64,000 nt of DNA from CAMREV01 sp051653965 (GCA_051653965.1 JBOFXG010000007.1:1-64000), one strand, 5' to 3'. Positions 1-9,964 are shown, counted from the first letter of the stretch. The notes: generated from the letters alone by a model not told the origin. Translations and numbers: made by a program.

Positions 1-242
1 CTGATATTAAAGTAACTAACTTTGATTTAAGCACATATGGAGTATTATCAGATACTGATTTTATGAAAGAGAACTTAAATAAATTAAAAGAAAATCTAAT
101 TCAAATTATAATTGATGGTTATAAAGATAAAAATATTAGTCAAAAGGAATTAAAAAATTCAATTAAGAAAACTACATCAAAATTTTATGAAAAAAATATT
201 TTTAAAACACCACTAGTTTTATCAACTCTTATTGATAGATAA
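1..242 (+). CDS. Ribonuclease J family protein, C-terminal part (partial)
   Basis: Only the last 79 codons lie in the window (frame starting at base 3, stop TAA at 240-242). The end of the product, with a helix rich in Lys/Asn followed by a YEKNIFKTPLVLSTLIDR-type terminus, matches the C-terminal domain of RNase J, where a 'tyr/arg-rich helix then P-[VM]-[VL]-x-[PS]-x-[IL]' ending is typical. RNase J degrades and processes mRNA 5'-to-3' or endonucleolytically. The catalytic metallo-beta-lactamase part is outside the window. A second, complete RNase J lies at 32774-34492, so this would be one of a J1/J2-like pair. Assignment rests on the tail only. Confidence 0.6.
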   Translation, partial: DIKVTNFDLSTYGVLSDTDFMKENLNKLKENLIQIIIDGYKDKNISQKELKNSIKKTTSKFYEKNIFKTPLVLSTLIDR

Positions 243-263
243 TTAGATGTAAAAATATATATA

Positions 264-296
264 TTTTTTGTATTTTTTACAAAAAATGTATATAAT
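264..296 (+). promoter_or_regulatory. Promoter of rpmE, with upstream hairpin
   Basis: A -10 box TATAAT at 291-296 is preceded by a 17-base spacer and TTGTAT at 268-273 as a weak -35. The -35 lies inside a 9-bp hairpin (264-272 pairing with 278-286), which may also end the upstream RNase J transcript. The expected start near 303 gives a leader of about 47 bases before rpmE. Confidence 0.5.
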
Positions 297-349
297 ATAT
301 TATGTTTATTATTAGCAAAAATAATAATTACATTTCATATGGAGCAATA

Positions 350-652
350 ATGAAAAAAGATATTCACCCACAATCAAAAGATGTAAATTTTGTTTGTTCT
401 TCTTGTAACTCTGAATTTAAATTTAAATCTACAATAAAAGATGACAAATTTACTATTGATGTTTGTGGTAAATGCCACCCATTCTATATGGGAAATTTAT
501 CTTCACAACAAGTAAGAGGAAGAGCTGAAAAATTCTCTAAAAAATTTGAAGCTGGTAAAAACCAGATTAATTCTACTACAACTAAAGATACTAAGTCTGA
601 TAACAAGAAAAGTGAAAATAAGAAAATTATTAAATCTTTAGATAGTTTATAA
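350..652 (+). CDS. rpmE: 50S ribosomal protein L31
   Basis: 100 residues. The N-terminus MKKDIHP and the following Cys pairs (CSSC and CGKC, with the HPFY motif just after) are those of the zinc-binding type of L31, a surface protein of the 50S subunit near the central protuberance. An in-frame ATG at 302 exists, but GGAG at 341-344 sits six bases ahead of the ATG at 350, and L31 proteins begin with this methionine, so 350 is chosen. The C-terminal third is a Lys/Ser/Asn-rich tail longer than usual for the family, probably disordered. Followed at once by a terminator hairpin. Confidence 0.93.
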   Translation: MKKDIHPQSKDVNFVCSSCNSEFKFKSTIKDDKFTIDVCGKCHPFYMGNLSSQQVRGRAEKFSKKFEAGKNQINSTTTKDTKSDNKKSENKKIIKSLDSL

Positions 653-687
653 GAATATGCTTCAATTTAAAATTGAGCATATTTTTA
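653..687 (+). terminator. Rho-independent terminator after rpmE
   Basis: Starts at the rpmE stop: an imperfect stem of about 12 bp (ATATGC..CAATT against AATTGAGCATAT, one bulged base, TAA loop) followed by a T-rich run at 681-687. Confidence 0.7.
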
Positions 688-709
688 TTATATAAAACAA
701 GGAGAATAT

Positions 710-1789
710 ATGAGTTACAATAAAAAATTATTTTTAGCACTTTCGAATATTGAAACAAAATATAATTCATTAACAAAAGAATTAGAATCATTAACTGATA
801 ATTTTAAAAAAATTGCAGAAATAAATAAAACTTTAAAAGATCATTCCAATGTAATGGAAAAATTTCAAGAATACAAAGCTATTGTTCATACTATTGATAA
901 TGTTGATAATCTTTTAAAAGAAGAAAAAGATCATGAAATGATTGAACTAATCAAAATGGACTTTGAAGATTCTAAAAGTAAAGTAGAATCATTAGAAGAG
1001 GAATTACAAATTTTATTATTACCAAAAGATGTTGATGATGAAAAGAATGTTATCTTTGAAATGAGACCAGCAGCTGGTGGTAGTGAAGCTTCAATTTTTG
1101 TTGGTAATATGTATGAAGCATATATGCGTTATTCTCAATCTCAAAATTGAAAAATTGAAGTAATAGAAAGTTCGATGGATACTTATGGTTATTCATTCAT
1201 TTCATTCTCAATTAGCGGTTCTGAAGTTTACGCAAAAATGAAATTTGAATCAGGTGTCCACAGGGTTCAAAGAGTTCCATTAACTGAATCAAAAGGAAGA
1301 GTGCACACTTCAACAATAACTGTTGCTGTTCTACCAGAAGTTGATGATGTTGAAGTAGATATAAAAAAATCAGATCTTAGGGAAGATTTATACTGTGCAT
1401 CTGGTGCTGGTGGACAACATGTAAACAAAACTCAATCAGCAGTTAGAATCACTCATATTCCTTCAGGAATAGTTGTTGCATGTCAAGAAGGTAAATCACA
1501 GCACTCAAATAGAGATACTGCAATGAAATTACTAAGATCTAAAATTTATGAAAAAATGAAACAAGATCAACATAATGAATTAGCAGGCCTTAGAAAAAAC
1601 CAAGTAGGTAGTGGAGACCGTTCAGAAAAAATAAGAACATATAATTACCCTCAAAATCGTGTTACAGACCATAGGATTGGTTTATCGCTTAATAAATTAG
1701 ATATTATTATGCAAGGTGACTTTAAAGAAATAATTGATGCATTAATTGCTGATGATCAAAATAAAAAAATGTCTAATTTGGAATTCTAA
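710..1789 (+). CDS. prfA: Peptide chain release factor 1
   Basis: 359 residues, read through one TGA (Trp) at 1148-1150. It hydrolyses peptidyl-tRNA at UAA and UAG. The PAAGGSEA stretch near residue 123 and the catalytic GGQ in GAGGQHVNKT are intact, and the length is that of a full RF1. AAGGAG at 700-705 precedes the ATG. No RF2 is seen here, consistent with UGA being a sense codon. The stop TAA shares bases with the ATG of prmC, the enzyme that methylates the glutamine of this GGQ, so substrate and modifier are translationally coupled. Confidence 0.96.
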
Positions 1790-2616
1790 TGACCTTTAGA
1801 GAATTTATTGATAATTCATTAAAAAAAAATTGTGAATTATCAAAATCAAATTTATTTAAAATAATTTTCTTTTTATCTAAAGAAATTAAAAATAATGAAT
1901 TACTACATCTAAATATTAACAAAGAAATAGATTTTGATTTAAAAAAATTTAATAAGATTACTAATAAATTTTTAAATAAAAAAATTCCATTAGAATACAT
2001 AATAAAATCTTTTTATTTTTATAACATTGAATATTATATTACTAAAAAAGTTTTCATTCCAAGGGATGAAACTGAATTTTTAATTAGCAATATTATCAAA
2101 AAAAATAGAAATGTTAAAAACTTAAAAGTTTTAGATATTTGTTCTGGTTCTGGATGTATTTCCAATACTTTACAAATGCATTTAAAAGATGCAAAAGTAT
2201 ATGGATTAGAAAAGAAAAGTATTCCTTTTAAAATTGCAAATATAAATAAAGAGAAATATTTTTTGAAAACTATTTTTATTAAAGCAGATATTTTTAAATG
2301 AATTGAAACAAATAATATGAAATTTGACTTGGTAATTTGTAATCCTCCATATATTTCAAAATATTATAAATTAGATGAATTGGTTTTAAAAGAACCAAAA
2401 GCTGCCTTAATTGCAGAAAATGATGGATTTTTATTTTATGAAGTTATTATAAAAAACATTTGTAAGATTCTTGATCAAAACGGAACATTAATATTTGAAA
2501 TTGGTTTTGATCAAAAAGACAAATTAATAAATATTTTAAAAGAAAATAATTTAACTAATTATAATTTTGAAAAAGACCAATATGGTTTAGATAGAAATTT
2601 ATATATTAAATTGTAG
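1789..2616 (+). CDS. prmC: Release factor glutamine methyltransferase
   Basis: 275 residues; one TGA codon at 2299-2301 read as Trp. It transfers a methyl group from S-adenosylmethionine to the glutamine of the GGQ motif of RF1. The SAM site LDICSGSGC is seen near residue 117 and the substrate-clamping NPPY motif near residue 180 (ICNPPYIS). The N-terminal helical domain is present but diverged. The start overlaps the prfA stop (TAATG), the arrangement typical of this pair in Firmicutes and mycoplasmas. Confidence 0.93.
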
Positions 2617-2621
2617 GTATT

Positions 2622-3170
2622 ATGAAAATTATTGAAGAAAATAATATATTAGAAATTATTAATAATATTAATGAAAATAAAATCATTATTTTACCAACTG
2701 ATACACAAATTGCAGTTATATGTAAAGATGAAAATAAAATATATAAATTAAAGAAAAGAACCAAAAATAAAAAATTAATTAAATTTATTTATAGTTACAA
2801 AGATAAAAATTTCAGCAATAAATTTATTTCATTAGCAGATAATTTTTGGCCAGGAGCATTGACTATAATTGAAAACAAAATATCTTATAGAATGCCAAAT
2901 AATATTTTATTAATTAACATTTTAAAAGAAATAGATTTTATTTATTCTTCTAGTGCAAATATTTCAGGAGAAGAACCTTTACTAAATACAATTAAATATA
3001 TAGAATTATTTAAAGATAATTCATTAAAAAATGAAATAGTAATTATTAAAGGAATATCTAAAGAATCAACACCTAGTTCAATTTATGATTTAGATGAAAT
3101 GAAATTAATTAGAGAAGGAAAAATATCCTTATTAGAAATAGAAAGAGTTATTTTCAAAAAAAATATATAA
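2622..3170 (+). CDS. tsaC: L-threonylcarbamoyladenylate synthase (Sua5/YrdC family)
   Basis: 182 residues. Makes threonylcarbamoyl-AMP from threonine, bicarbonate and ATP, the first step of t6A37 tRNA modification. The family pattern is visible: PTDTQIAV near residue 25 (usually PTDTxYGL), a Lys-Lys-Arg turn, WPGALT near residue 84 and SSANISGE near residue 112. No C-terminal Sua5 domain, so it is the short YrdC form. It lies five bases after prmC; its partner tsaB is at 12993-13535. Confidence 0.88.
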   Translation: MKIIEENNILEIINNINENKIIILPTDTQIAVICKDENKIYKLKKRTKNKKLIKFIYSYKDKNFSNKFISLADNFWPGALTIIENKISYRMPNNILLINILKEIDFIYSSSANISGEEPLLNTIKYIELFKDNSLKNEIVIIKGISKESTPSSIYDLDEMKLIREGKISLLEIERVIFKKNI

Positions 3171-3228
3171 ATGTAACAGCATGAATTATTTTTATGATAT
3201 TATTTATTTAATAATCTGCAAGGTTAAT

Positions 3229-3663
3229 ATGAGTCAAGAAATAGATAACAAAAAAATTTTAGAAGAAATTGAAGAACTAAAAAAAGAAATTAAATTATTA
3301 AAAGAATCAATAAACATTTCACCAAGTAAGGGAAGTGATTTCGATTTTAATTCTTACAAACACGAAGTTAATCATGAAGATTTAAAAAAATTAATGGAAT
3401 TTAAAAAAATAAAACCTATTTGATTCATCCCTGTAATTGGTTTTTTTTGATGTCAAGCAGACATTCAAATAAACGTTGAATCAATTGATAGAGGATTAGT
3501 TAGAAGTGAATATGTTAAATCAACATGAATTTTATTTATACCACTAATTCCTATTGCAATGATTTCAATGTTTTTAAACATTTGGCCATTTTTTGAAATT
3601 TATGGAATTAGAAAATTAACTTATAAAAGAATGCTAAAAAAGAAGTTGGTAAAAAATGAATAA
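3229..3663 (+). CDS. Hypothetical membrane protein with coiled-coil N-terminus
   Basis: 144 residues, three TGA (Trp) codons. Residues 1-30 form a strongly charged Leu/Ile heptad segment (coiled coil), followed by a linker and two hydrophobic segments near residues 64-75 and 97-118, the first rich in Trp and aromatic residues. I do not recognise a family. An in-frame ATG exists at 3181, but AAGG at 3220-3223 is placed for the ATG at 3229. The last eight bases overlap the rpiB start (ATGAATAA), so the two are translationally coupled. Two-pass topology is inferred from hydrophobicity only. Confidence 0.75.
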
Positions 3664-4081
3664 AATATATATAGCTTCAGACCATGCAGGTTTTGAAATG
3701 AAAGAATCAATTAAACAAATAATGAATAATATCTCATTTGAGGATTTAGGTACAAACTCATCTGATTCTGTAGATTATCCCGATTATGCTTATGCATTAT
3801 CTAATGAAGTAAAAAAAGATAAAGATTCAATTGGAATTTTAATTTGTGGAACTGGAGTTGGAATGTGTATGGCTGCAAATAAAGTAAGTGGTATTAGATG
3901 TGCAAATGTAACATCTTCAACTTTTGCTGAATTAGCAAAGCAACATAATAATGCAAATGTAATTTCTTTAAGTGCAAGATATATATCAGTTGAAGAAAAT
4001 GTTAAAATAATAAAATCATTTTTAGCTTCCACTTTTGAAGAAAGACATTTAAGAAGAATCAATAAATTGAATATAAAATAA
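3656..4081 (+). CDS. rpiB: Ribose-5-phosphate isomerase B
   Basis: 141 residues, the normal length. Interconverts ribose 5-phosphate and ribulose 5-phosphate in the non-oxidative pentose phosphate pathway. SDHAG at residues 8-12, DYPDYA, and GTGVGMCMAANK (anion hole and active-site Cys/Thr region) are all conserved. The ATG lies inside the 3' end of the membrane-protein gene before it, and metK follows after 17 bases. Confidence 0.95.
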   Translation: MNKIYIASDHAGFEMKESIKQIMNNISFEDLGTNSSDSVDYPDYAYALSNEVKKDKDSIGILICGTGVGMCMAANKVSGIRCANVTSSTFAELAKQHNNANVISLSARYISVEENVKIIKSFLASTFEERHLRRINKLNIK

Positions 4082-4098
4082 TTGAAACGAGAAATAAA

Positions 4099-5235
4099 AT
4101 GGAATTTAGGAAATTAATAACTAGTGAATCTGTAAGTAGAGGGCACCCAGATAAAATTTGTGATCAAATTAGTGATAAAGTACTAGATGCATGTTTAAAA
4201 GATGACAAAAACTCAAGAGTTGCTTGTGAAGTTTTTGCTTCTAATAGATTAATTGTAATTGGTGGAGAGATAACAACTAAAGCATATATAGATATTGTTA
4301 AATGTGCATGAGAAGTATTAAAACCACTTGGTTATAATGAAAATGATTTCACTATTATTTCAAATGTAAATTCTCAATCTCCTGATATTTCACAATCTAT
4401 TTCTCATTCGGTCGGAAAAATATGTGCTGGTGATCAAGGAATTGTTTTTGGTTTTGCAATTAATGAAACAAAAGAGCTTATGCCACTGCCAATTATGCTA
4501 GCTCATGATTGTTTAAGAGAGCTAGAAAAAAAAGTTAAAAAAGATGGTATTAAATGAGTTAAGTCAGATGCAAAATCACAAGTTACTATTGATTATACTG
4601 ACAAAAATAAATTTAGAATAGACACGATGTTAATGAGTGTCCAACATTCAGAAAACTATGATCCAAAAGAAATGGATGACTTAATAAGCAAAGTAATGTC
4701 TAATGTAGCTAAAAAAAGAAATTTAAATTTAGATTTTAAAAAAATAATAAATCCATCTGGTAAATTTACAATTGGCGGACCAATTGGTGACACAGGATTA
4801 ACAGGAAGAAAAATTATTGTTGATACTTATGGCGGATATTCTAAACATGGTGGCGGAGCTTTTAGTGGAAAAGATCCAACAAAAGTAGATCGTTCAGGTA
4901 GTTATTATGCAAGATATATTGCAAAACATATTGTTGCTGCAGAATTAGCAGATGCATGTGAAATTCAAATCGCATATTCAATTGGAAAAACAAAACCGAT
5001 TGCAATATACTTAGATACATTTAATACAAACAAAATATCTAATGAAAGTATTTATAAAATAATTAATAAAACATTTAATTTTGATATTAAATTTATGATT
5101 GACCACTTGAGATTAAAAAATCCAATTTATTATAAGACTTCTTTATATGGTCATTTTGGAAAAGATGAAGATTGTTCTTGAGAAAAATTAGATAAATTAG
5201 AAAATATTATTAAAATAAAAAATAAATTAAAATAA
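4099..5235 (+). CDS. metK: S-adenosylmethionine synthetase
   Basis: 378 residues, read through three TGA codons (4309, 4555, 5179 region). Makes S-adenosylmethionine from ATP and methionine. ESVSRGHPDKICDQISD at the N-terminus, GDQGIVFG in the middle, and GGGAFSGKDPTKVDRSGSY late in the protein are the three family signatures, including the ATP- and metal-binding residues. Supplies the methyl donor for prmC and rlmN found in this window. No SAM riboswitch is present in the 17-base gap before it. Confidence 0.96.
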
Positions 5236-5251
5236 ATTTATTAATTTAATT

Positions 5252-5257
5252 TATAAT
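5252..5257 (+). promoter_or_regulatory. -10 box upstream of pgk
   Basis: TATAAT in the AT-rich spacer after metK, 36 bases before the pgk ATG; AAGGGA lies 6-8 bases before that ATG. No clear -35. Confidence 0.45.
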
Positions 5258-5292
5258 TATTTAAATGTGAAAAATTAAAAAGGGATAAAAAA

Positions 5293-6768
5293 ATGATTTA
5301 TACAAAAAAAACATTAAATGAATTAAATGTAGAAGGAAAAAAAGTAATACTAAGATTAGATCTTAATGTTCCTATGAGTCATGGTCAAATTTTAGATGAC
5401 AATAGAATAAAAGCTGCGTTACCTACTATTCAATATTTATTAGATAAAAATTCTAAAATTATTATTTTATCTCATCTTGGAAGAATTAAAAATAATGATG
5501 ATAAAGAATCAAATGATAAATCTTTAGAAGTTGTTTACTTAAATATAAAAAACAGAATGCCTTCAAACAATGTTTATTTTAATAATAGTGTAAATGAAAA
5601 AGAAATAACAAAAGCTGTTAATGATTTAAAAGATGGAGAAATTTTAATTTTAGAAAACACAAGATTTTATGATGTTGATAGTAAAGGAGCGGTTGTTAAA
5701 TTAGAATCTAAAAATGATCCTAAATTATCTAAGTTCTGAGCATCATTAGGAGATGTATTTGTTAATGATGCATTTGGAACATCTCATAGATCTCATGCAT
5801 CAAATGTTGGTATTGCAAAAAATATTAAAGATTCTGCAATTGGTTTATTAGTTGAAAAAGAATTAAATATGTTATCTCAAGCATGTGAAAATCCTGAACA
5901 ACCTTTAGTTGTTATATTAGGTGGTGCTAAAATTGCTGATAAAATTAAAACTATTGAAAAAATATCTAAAGTTGCTGACAAAATTCTTATTGGTGGTGGA
6001 ATGGCATTTACATTCTTAAAAGCTCAAGGTAAAGAAGTTGGTAAATCATTAGTTGATGAAAGTAGTATTAATGTTGCTAAAAGATTTCTTGAAGAATTAG
6101 GTGATAAATTAGTTTTACCAATTGATTTTAATTGTGCCGAATCAATTCCTGGATATTGATCAATGCAAATAAAAGAAGGGATGGATTTCCCATCTGATAT
6201 GATTGGTTTAGATATTGGTAAAAAAACTATTAAATTATTTTGTAATGAGATTAAAGAAGCAAAAACAATTATATGAAATGGTCCAATGGGAGTTTTTGAA
6301 GATCCTAAGTTTTCTCATGGTACTAGAAAAATTTGTAAAGCAATTTACAAAAAAACTAAAAAGGGTGCATTCACATTAATTGGTGGAGGCGATTCTGCTT
6401 CTGCTGCAATCAAATTTGGTTTTGAAAATGGATTCACTCATATTTCTACTGGCGGGGGTGCTTCACTTGCATTTCTAGAAGGAACAATTTTACCAGGAAT
6501 TGAAGCTATAGCTAATCATGGTGATGTAAAAACAACAAAAATTGAAAAGTCAGAAGATGCTATAAAAGCTGCATCTTCTAAAAAATCAGTTGTAAAAACA
6601 AAATCTGCTCCTAAAAAAGCAAATTCAGTTGTAAAATCTACAACTTCAAAAACAAAATCTGCTCCTAAAAAAGCAAATTCAGTTACAAAATCTACAACTT
6701 CAAAAACAAAATCTGCTCCTAAAAAAGCAAATCCATCAAAAGCACCAACTAAAAAAAATAAAAAATAA
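5293..6768 (+). CDS. pgk: Phosphoglycerate kinase with basic repeat tail
   Basis: 491 residues, against about 395-415 for the family. The catalytic part (LRLDLNVP near residue 18, ILENTRF, VLGGAKIADKI, GGGMAFTFL, WNGPMGVFE, GGGDSASA) is complete and catalyses the ATP-forming step of glycolysis. After about residue 410 comes an added tail of roughly 80 residues made almost only of Lys, Ala, Ser, Thr, Pro and Val, with an 18-residue unit (54 bases) repeated from 6598 onward. The tail resembles eukaryotic histone H1 C-termini in composition. Three TGA codons in the core read as Trp. Confidence 0.95.
6598..6734 (+). repeat. 54-bp tandem repeat in the pgk tail
   Basis: Two full 54-base units start at 6598 and 6652 and a partial third at 6706; each encodes KTKSAPKKANSV..KSTTS-like residues. 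Copies are nearly identical at the DNA level, which points to recent expansion and likely length variation. Confidence 0.9.
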
Positions 6769-6817
6769 TTTATTTAATAAATAGTATCAATTATTAATAT
6801 TTTTTTATAATAAAAAT

Positions 6818-7387
6818 ATGAATAAGCAAGATATTACATATAATAATAGAATAGTATATAACATCTGTGAAACAAGTTTATTAATGGGTCTTACATTAGG
6901 TGTTTATTATTTATTAAACTCATTATCAATTGGTCAACTAATAAGTTTTGATATTCATTGAATATTTTATATATTTGGAATAATAATAATCAAGAATAGA
7001 TCATTTAGATTGTTTTTCTTTTTCTCCATTCCTTTTTTAAGCATGTTTAGAGGTAACATCATTGCCATTAACCAATTCCAAGTGTTTGTTGAATATTTTC
7101 TTGTTTATTATTGTTTCTTTTTATTTCTATTCTTTAATTGATTAACTGATAACAAAAGTAATAAAGTTCAATTTATTATCTTTGTTTTATTTTTGCTAAT
7201 ATCATTTCTTATTAGATTAATGCTACATACTATATCTGGAATTTTATGATGAGGAGCAAACAGTTTTGGAATGTCTATTCTAATTAATATTAGAATTCTA
7301 ATCTTAGATTGAATAGTGGTTATCCCTTTAACAATTATTACTTATCCAAGTTTGAAAATATTTTATAAAGAACAAAATAAAAAATAA
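6818..7387 (+). CDS. Membrane protein, probable ThiT-like ECF transporter S component
   Basis: 189 residues with four TGA codons read as Trp; about six hydrophobic segments. The segment RLMLHTISGILWWG near residue 130 resembles the HFISGVxFxG signature of ThiT, the thiamine-binding S component that works with the shared ECF energising module, and the length fits (ThiT is about 180-200). The remainder is too diverged for a firm call. A plain multi-pass membrane protein is the alternative. ECF ATPase and T subunits are not in this window. Confidence 0.5.
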
Positions 7388-7404
7388 GAATTATTTCTTA
7401 TTTT
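7381..7404. terminator. Bidirectional terminator between the ThiT-like gene and the ABC-F gene
   Basis: Perfect 9-bp stem (AAAATAAGA with TCTTATTTT, six-base loop) with a T run on the + side and its mirror on the - side. Both converging stop codons (7385-7387 + and 7391-7393 -) lie inside it. Confidence 0.8.
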
Positions 7405-8953
7405 TTATTGCTCATTTTTCTACATCTCAAACTTCATTAACAATCCCTTTATAGAACTCGGGCTCATGACTTACTAATAAGATAGAACCATTATATTCTT
7501 TTAAAGCTCTTTTAAGTTCATTTTTAGCTAGTTTATCAAGGTGGTTAGTTGGTTCGTCAAGGACTAATAAATTAGTGGGTTTATTGATCAATTTACAAAG
7601 TTTTGCTTTTGCTTGTTCACCACCACTTAATGATTTAAGTTTACTTTCAATATGATCTCTTCTTAATCCACATCTAGCAAGAGCTGATCTAACAACTTGA
7701 TGATTACGATCTTTTTCATCAAATGATCTTCATACATCTTCTAAACATGTTAAATCAGATTGTTGTGTTTCTTGTTCAAAGTAACCTAATTCAATATAGT
7801 TTCCCATAGTGATTGATCCTGAAATTGGTTTAATAATTGAGATAAGACTTTTTAATAATGTAGTTTTACCTAAACCATTTGTACCAATGATTGCAATCTT
7901 TTGACCTTTTTCCATTAAAAAGTTTAAAGGTAATGATAATGGTTTATCATAACCAATAATTAAATCTTTTGTTTCAAAAATTAGTTTTGATGGATCTCTT
8001 GCTTCTTTAAAAATAAATTTAGGTTCGATTGGTTTTTTATTCAATTCAATTTTCTCAATTTTATCTAAAGCTTTTTGACGAGATTGGGCCATTGATGCAG
8101 TTGAAGCTCTTGCTTTATTTTTAGCAATAAAAGTTTCCATCTTACCAATTTGTTTTTGCTGTCTTTCGTAAGCTGCTGCCATCTTTTCTTGATTTAAATC
8201 ATACACTTTAATAAAGTTGTCGTAATTACCAACATATCTATTTATTTTATGATTTTCAATGTGACAAATAACATTTGAAACAGCATTTAAGAATTCAAGA
8301 TCATGTGAGATTAAAATAAATGCATTTGGATAATCTTGTAAGTATGTTTGTAATCATCTAATATGTTCTTCATCTAAATAGTTAGTTGGTTCATCTAAAA
8401 GTAATATATCAGGGGACTCTAATAATAACTTTGCTAATAAAATTTTAGTTCTTTGCCCACCAGAAAGCTCTGATACATCTTTGTCTCAACCAATTTTACT
8501 AACTCCTAGTCCATCACATACTTGATCTATTTTAGCATCAATTTCATAGAAACCACTATGATCTAAATGATCTTGAATAACACCAGCTCTCTCCATGTAT
8601 TCATTCATTTGTTCATCAGTAGCATTAGTCATTAAATTATATAGTTCAACCATTTCTGTTTCTTGTTGAAACATGTGGTCAAATGCTTTTTTTAAATATT
8701 CTCTTAAAGTAGTATTTTTTCCAAGATCAGTATGTTGGTCCATATAACCAACAGTTAATTTTGAATTTCATTCAACTATTCCTTCGCTTGGTTCTTCTTT
8801 TTTAGAGATGATTTTCATAAATGTTGATTTACCTTGACCATTAGGACCAACTAAGCCAAGTCTATCGCCTTTATATAATGTAAAGCTTACATCATCAAAG
8901 ATAATTTTAGGTCCAAAGTTTTGAGATAACTCTTTTACCTTTAATATACTCAT
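7391..8953 (-). CDS. ABC-F family ATPase (translation factor type)
   Basis: 520 residues, no membrane segment, two fused ATP-binding domains. Domain 1 has Walker A GPNGQGKST near residue 37, LSGGQ and DEPTNYLD; domain 2 has GTNGLGKTT, LSGGE and LDEPTNHLD. The connecting stretch (about residues 240-300) is the charged helical linker that ABC-F proteins insert toward the ribosomal peptidyl-transferase centre. Members act on ribosomes in stalling relief or antibiotic protection; the subfamily (EttA, Uup, YdiF, resistance type) cannot be fixed by eye. AAGGAG five bases before the ATG, TATAAT about 35 bases upstream. Confidence 0.92.
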
Positions 8954-9035
8954 ATTAGCTCCTTATCAATTAATTCAACTATTATATAATAACAAAAAAA
9001 GATTATTGATAATTGATTTTTTGAAAAATAAAAAA

Positions 9036-9060
9036 AATATAAAACTTCTTGTTTTATATT
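9036..9060 (-). terminator. Terminator of the small peptide gene
   Basis: Perfect 10-bp stem (AATATAAAAC with GTTTTATATT, five-base loop) followed on the minus strand by eight T residues, directly downstream of the stop at 9062. Confidence 0.85.
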
Positions 9061-9061
9061 T

Positions 9062-9220
9062 TTATTTGTCTTTATCTCAAAAAGGAGAGTTCATATTAGC
9101 AACTTTCTCACTTTTTCCATCTAGATTATTATCTACAATAAAACTGATTGTTGTAGATGCGACACTAGTTACAGCTACACTTGATAATAATGCTAGACCT
9201 ATTTTTACTGTCTTATTCAA
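9062..9220 (-). CDS. Small hydrophobic peptide, TTG start (52 aa), unknown
   Basis: 52 residues beginning MNKTVKIGLALLSSV when TTG is read as the start. AAGG lies seven bases before the TTG. Residues 4-30 are a short Lys-flanked hydrophobic segment (signal-anchor or uncleaved signal peptide), followed by a polar, acidic C-terminus containing one TGA-encoded Trp. It has a complete expression cassette: -35 and -10 boxes with 17-base spacing at 9251-9279 and a strong terminator at 9036-9060. I recognise no family. No lipobox Cys, so not a lipoprotein. The opposite-strand reading frame over this region is a shadow. Confidence 0.7.
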
Positions 9221-9250
9221 CTTAATACCTTATTTATCTTTTACAATTTA

Positions 9251-9279
9251 ATTATAAATTTTTAATTTAGCAAAATCAA
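9251..9279 (-). promoter_or_regulatory. Promoter of the small peptide gene
   Basis: Minus strand: TTGATT (9274-9279), 17-base spacer, TATAAT (9251-9256); 31 bases upstream of the TTG start at 9220. Confidence 0.75.
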
Positions 9280-9380
9280 TAGCAAGGTTATATTAAGTAA
9301 CTTTTAAAGCACAATAAAATTTAAAATTAATTCTAAATATTGAAATTAGAAATTAAAATAGCATTTTAATAAATTGAACA

Positions 9381-9413
9381 AAAAAATAATAAGTTTTTAT
9401 CTTATTATTTTTT
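9381..9413 (-). terminator. Terminator after the DnaQ-like gene
   Basis: Perfect 13-bp A/T stem (AAAAAATAATAAG with CTTATTATTTTTT, seven-base loop), 18 bases past the stop of the gene at 9431-9964. Between it and 9280 nothing recognisable is seen. Confidence 0.7.
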
Positions 9414-9430
9414 TGTATATTATCAAAAAC

Positions 9431-9964
9431 TTAAATTATGAATGATTTAAGTCTGAATCAAATTTTCTCAAGTAATATTGCACAATAAGGTGCACTTAAC
9501 ATTTTTTCAGGATTATACATAATTCCTAATTTACTAGATAATTGTTCTAAAGATAGATCAGCATCAAATCCAACAATTTGTTTAGAAAGTTCTAAAGCAT
9601 CAATTGTTGATAATTCTAATGAGAATCCATTTTCTTTAAATATTTTTTCTAATAAAGGGTAAGCAAACTTATCTCCATTGAATGTAAAAAGAACTGAATC
9701 TTGAAAAACAGAAGATATGTTATCTAATGCTTCTAATTTAGCAACTCCTTCACTTTCAAGTTTCTTAGAAGTTATTCTATTCTTTCTTGTTACATGACCA
9801 GGTATTGGTTTTGAATTTTTAATAAAGAAATTTTCTTTATTAATCATTTCATTATTTATGTAAGTTCTGGCTGCGAAATAAAGTATTTCAGAATTTAGAC
9901 CTTCTTCTGTGGTCTTTACATCAAAAATTACTATTTTTCTGTCCTTAAATAAATCTTTTTTCAT
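9431..9964 (-). CDS. Degenerate DnaQ/RNase T-fold exonuclease-like protein
   Basis: 177 residues. The fold pattern of DEDD 3'-5' exonucleases is present: a first strand KIVIFDVKTT, then FNGDKFAYPLLEKIF (for the usual HNxxFDxxFL), STIDALELSK, SLEQLSSKLGI. The catalytic acids are mostly gone: the first motif DxE reads D-V-K and the last HxAxxD motif reads PYCAILL. Function is therefore unlikely to be nuclease; a binding or regulatory role is inferred. Start set at the ATG at 9964 because GGAG lies five bases before it. One TGA near the end is Trp. A second protein of this kind is at 42223-42684. Confidence 0.65.

Noticed and set aside
710..1789. Frameshifted or split prfA, metK, polC and other genes
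   Set aside because: All interruptions are single TGA codons at tryptophan positions, explained by genetic code 4.
6598..6734. CRISPR-like or intergenic repeat
   Set aside because: The repeats are in frame and coding within pgk, without spacers.
9006..9251. 81-residue + strand frame
   Set aside because: No ribosome binding site, and it is antisense to the peptide gene at 9062-9220, which has full signals.
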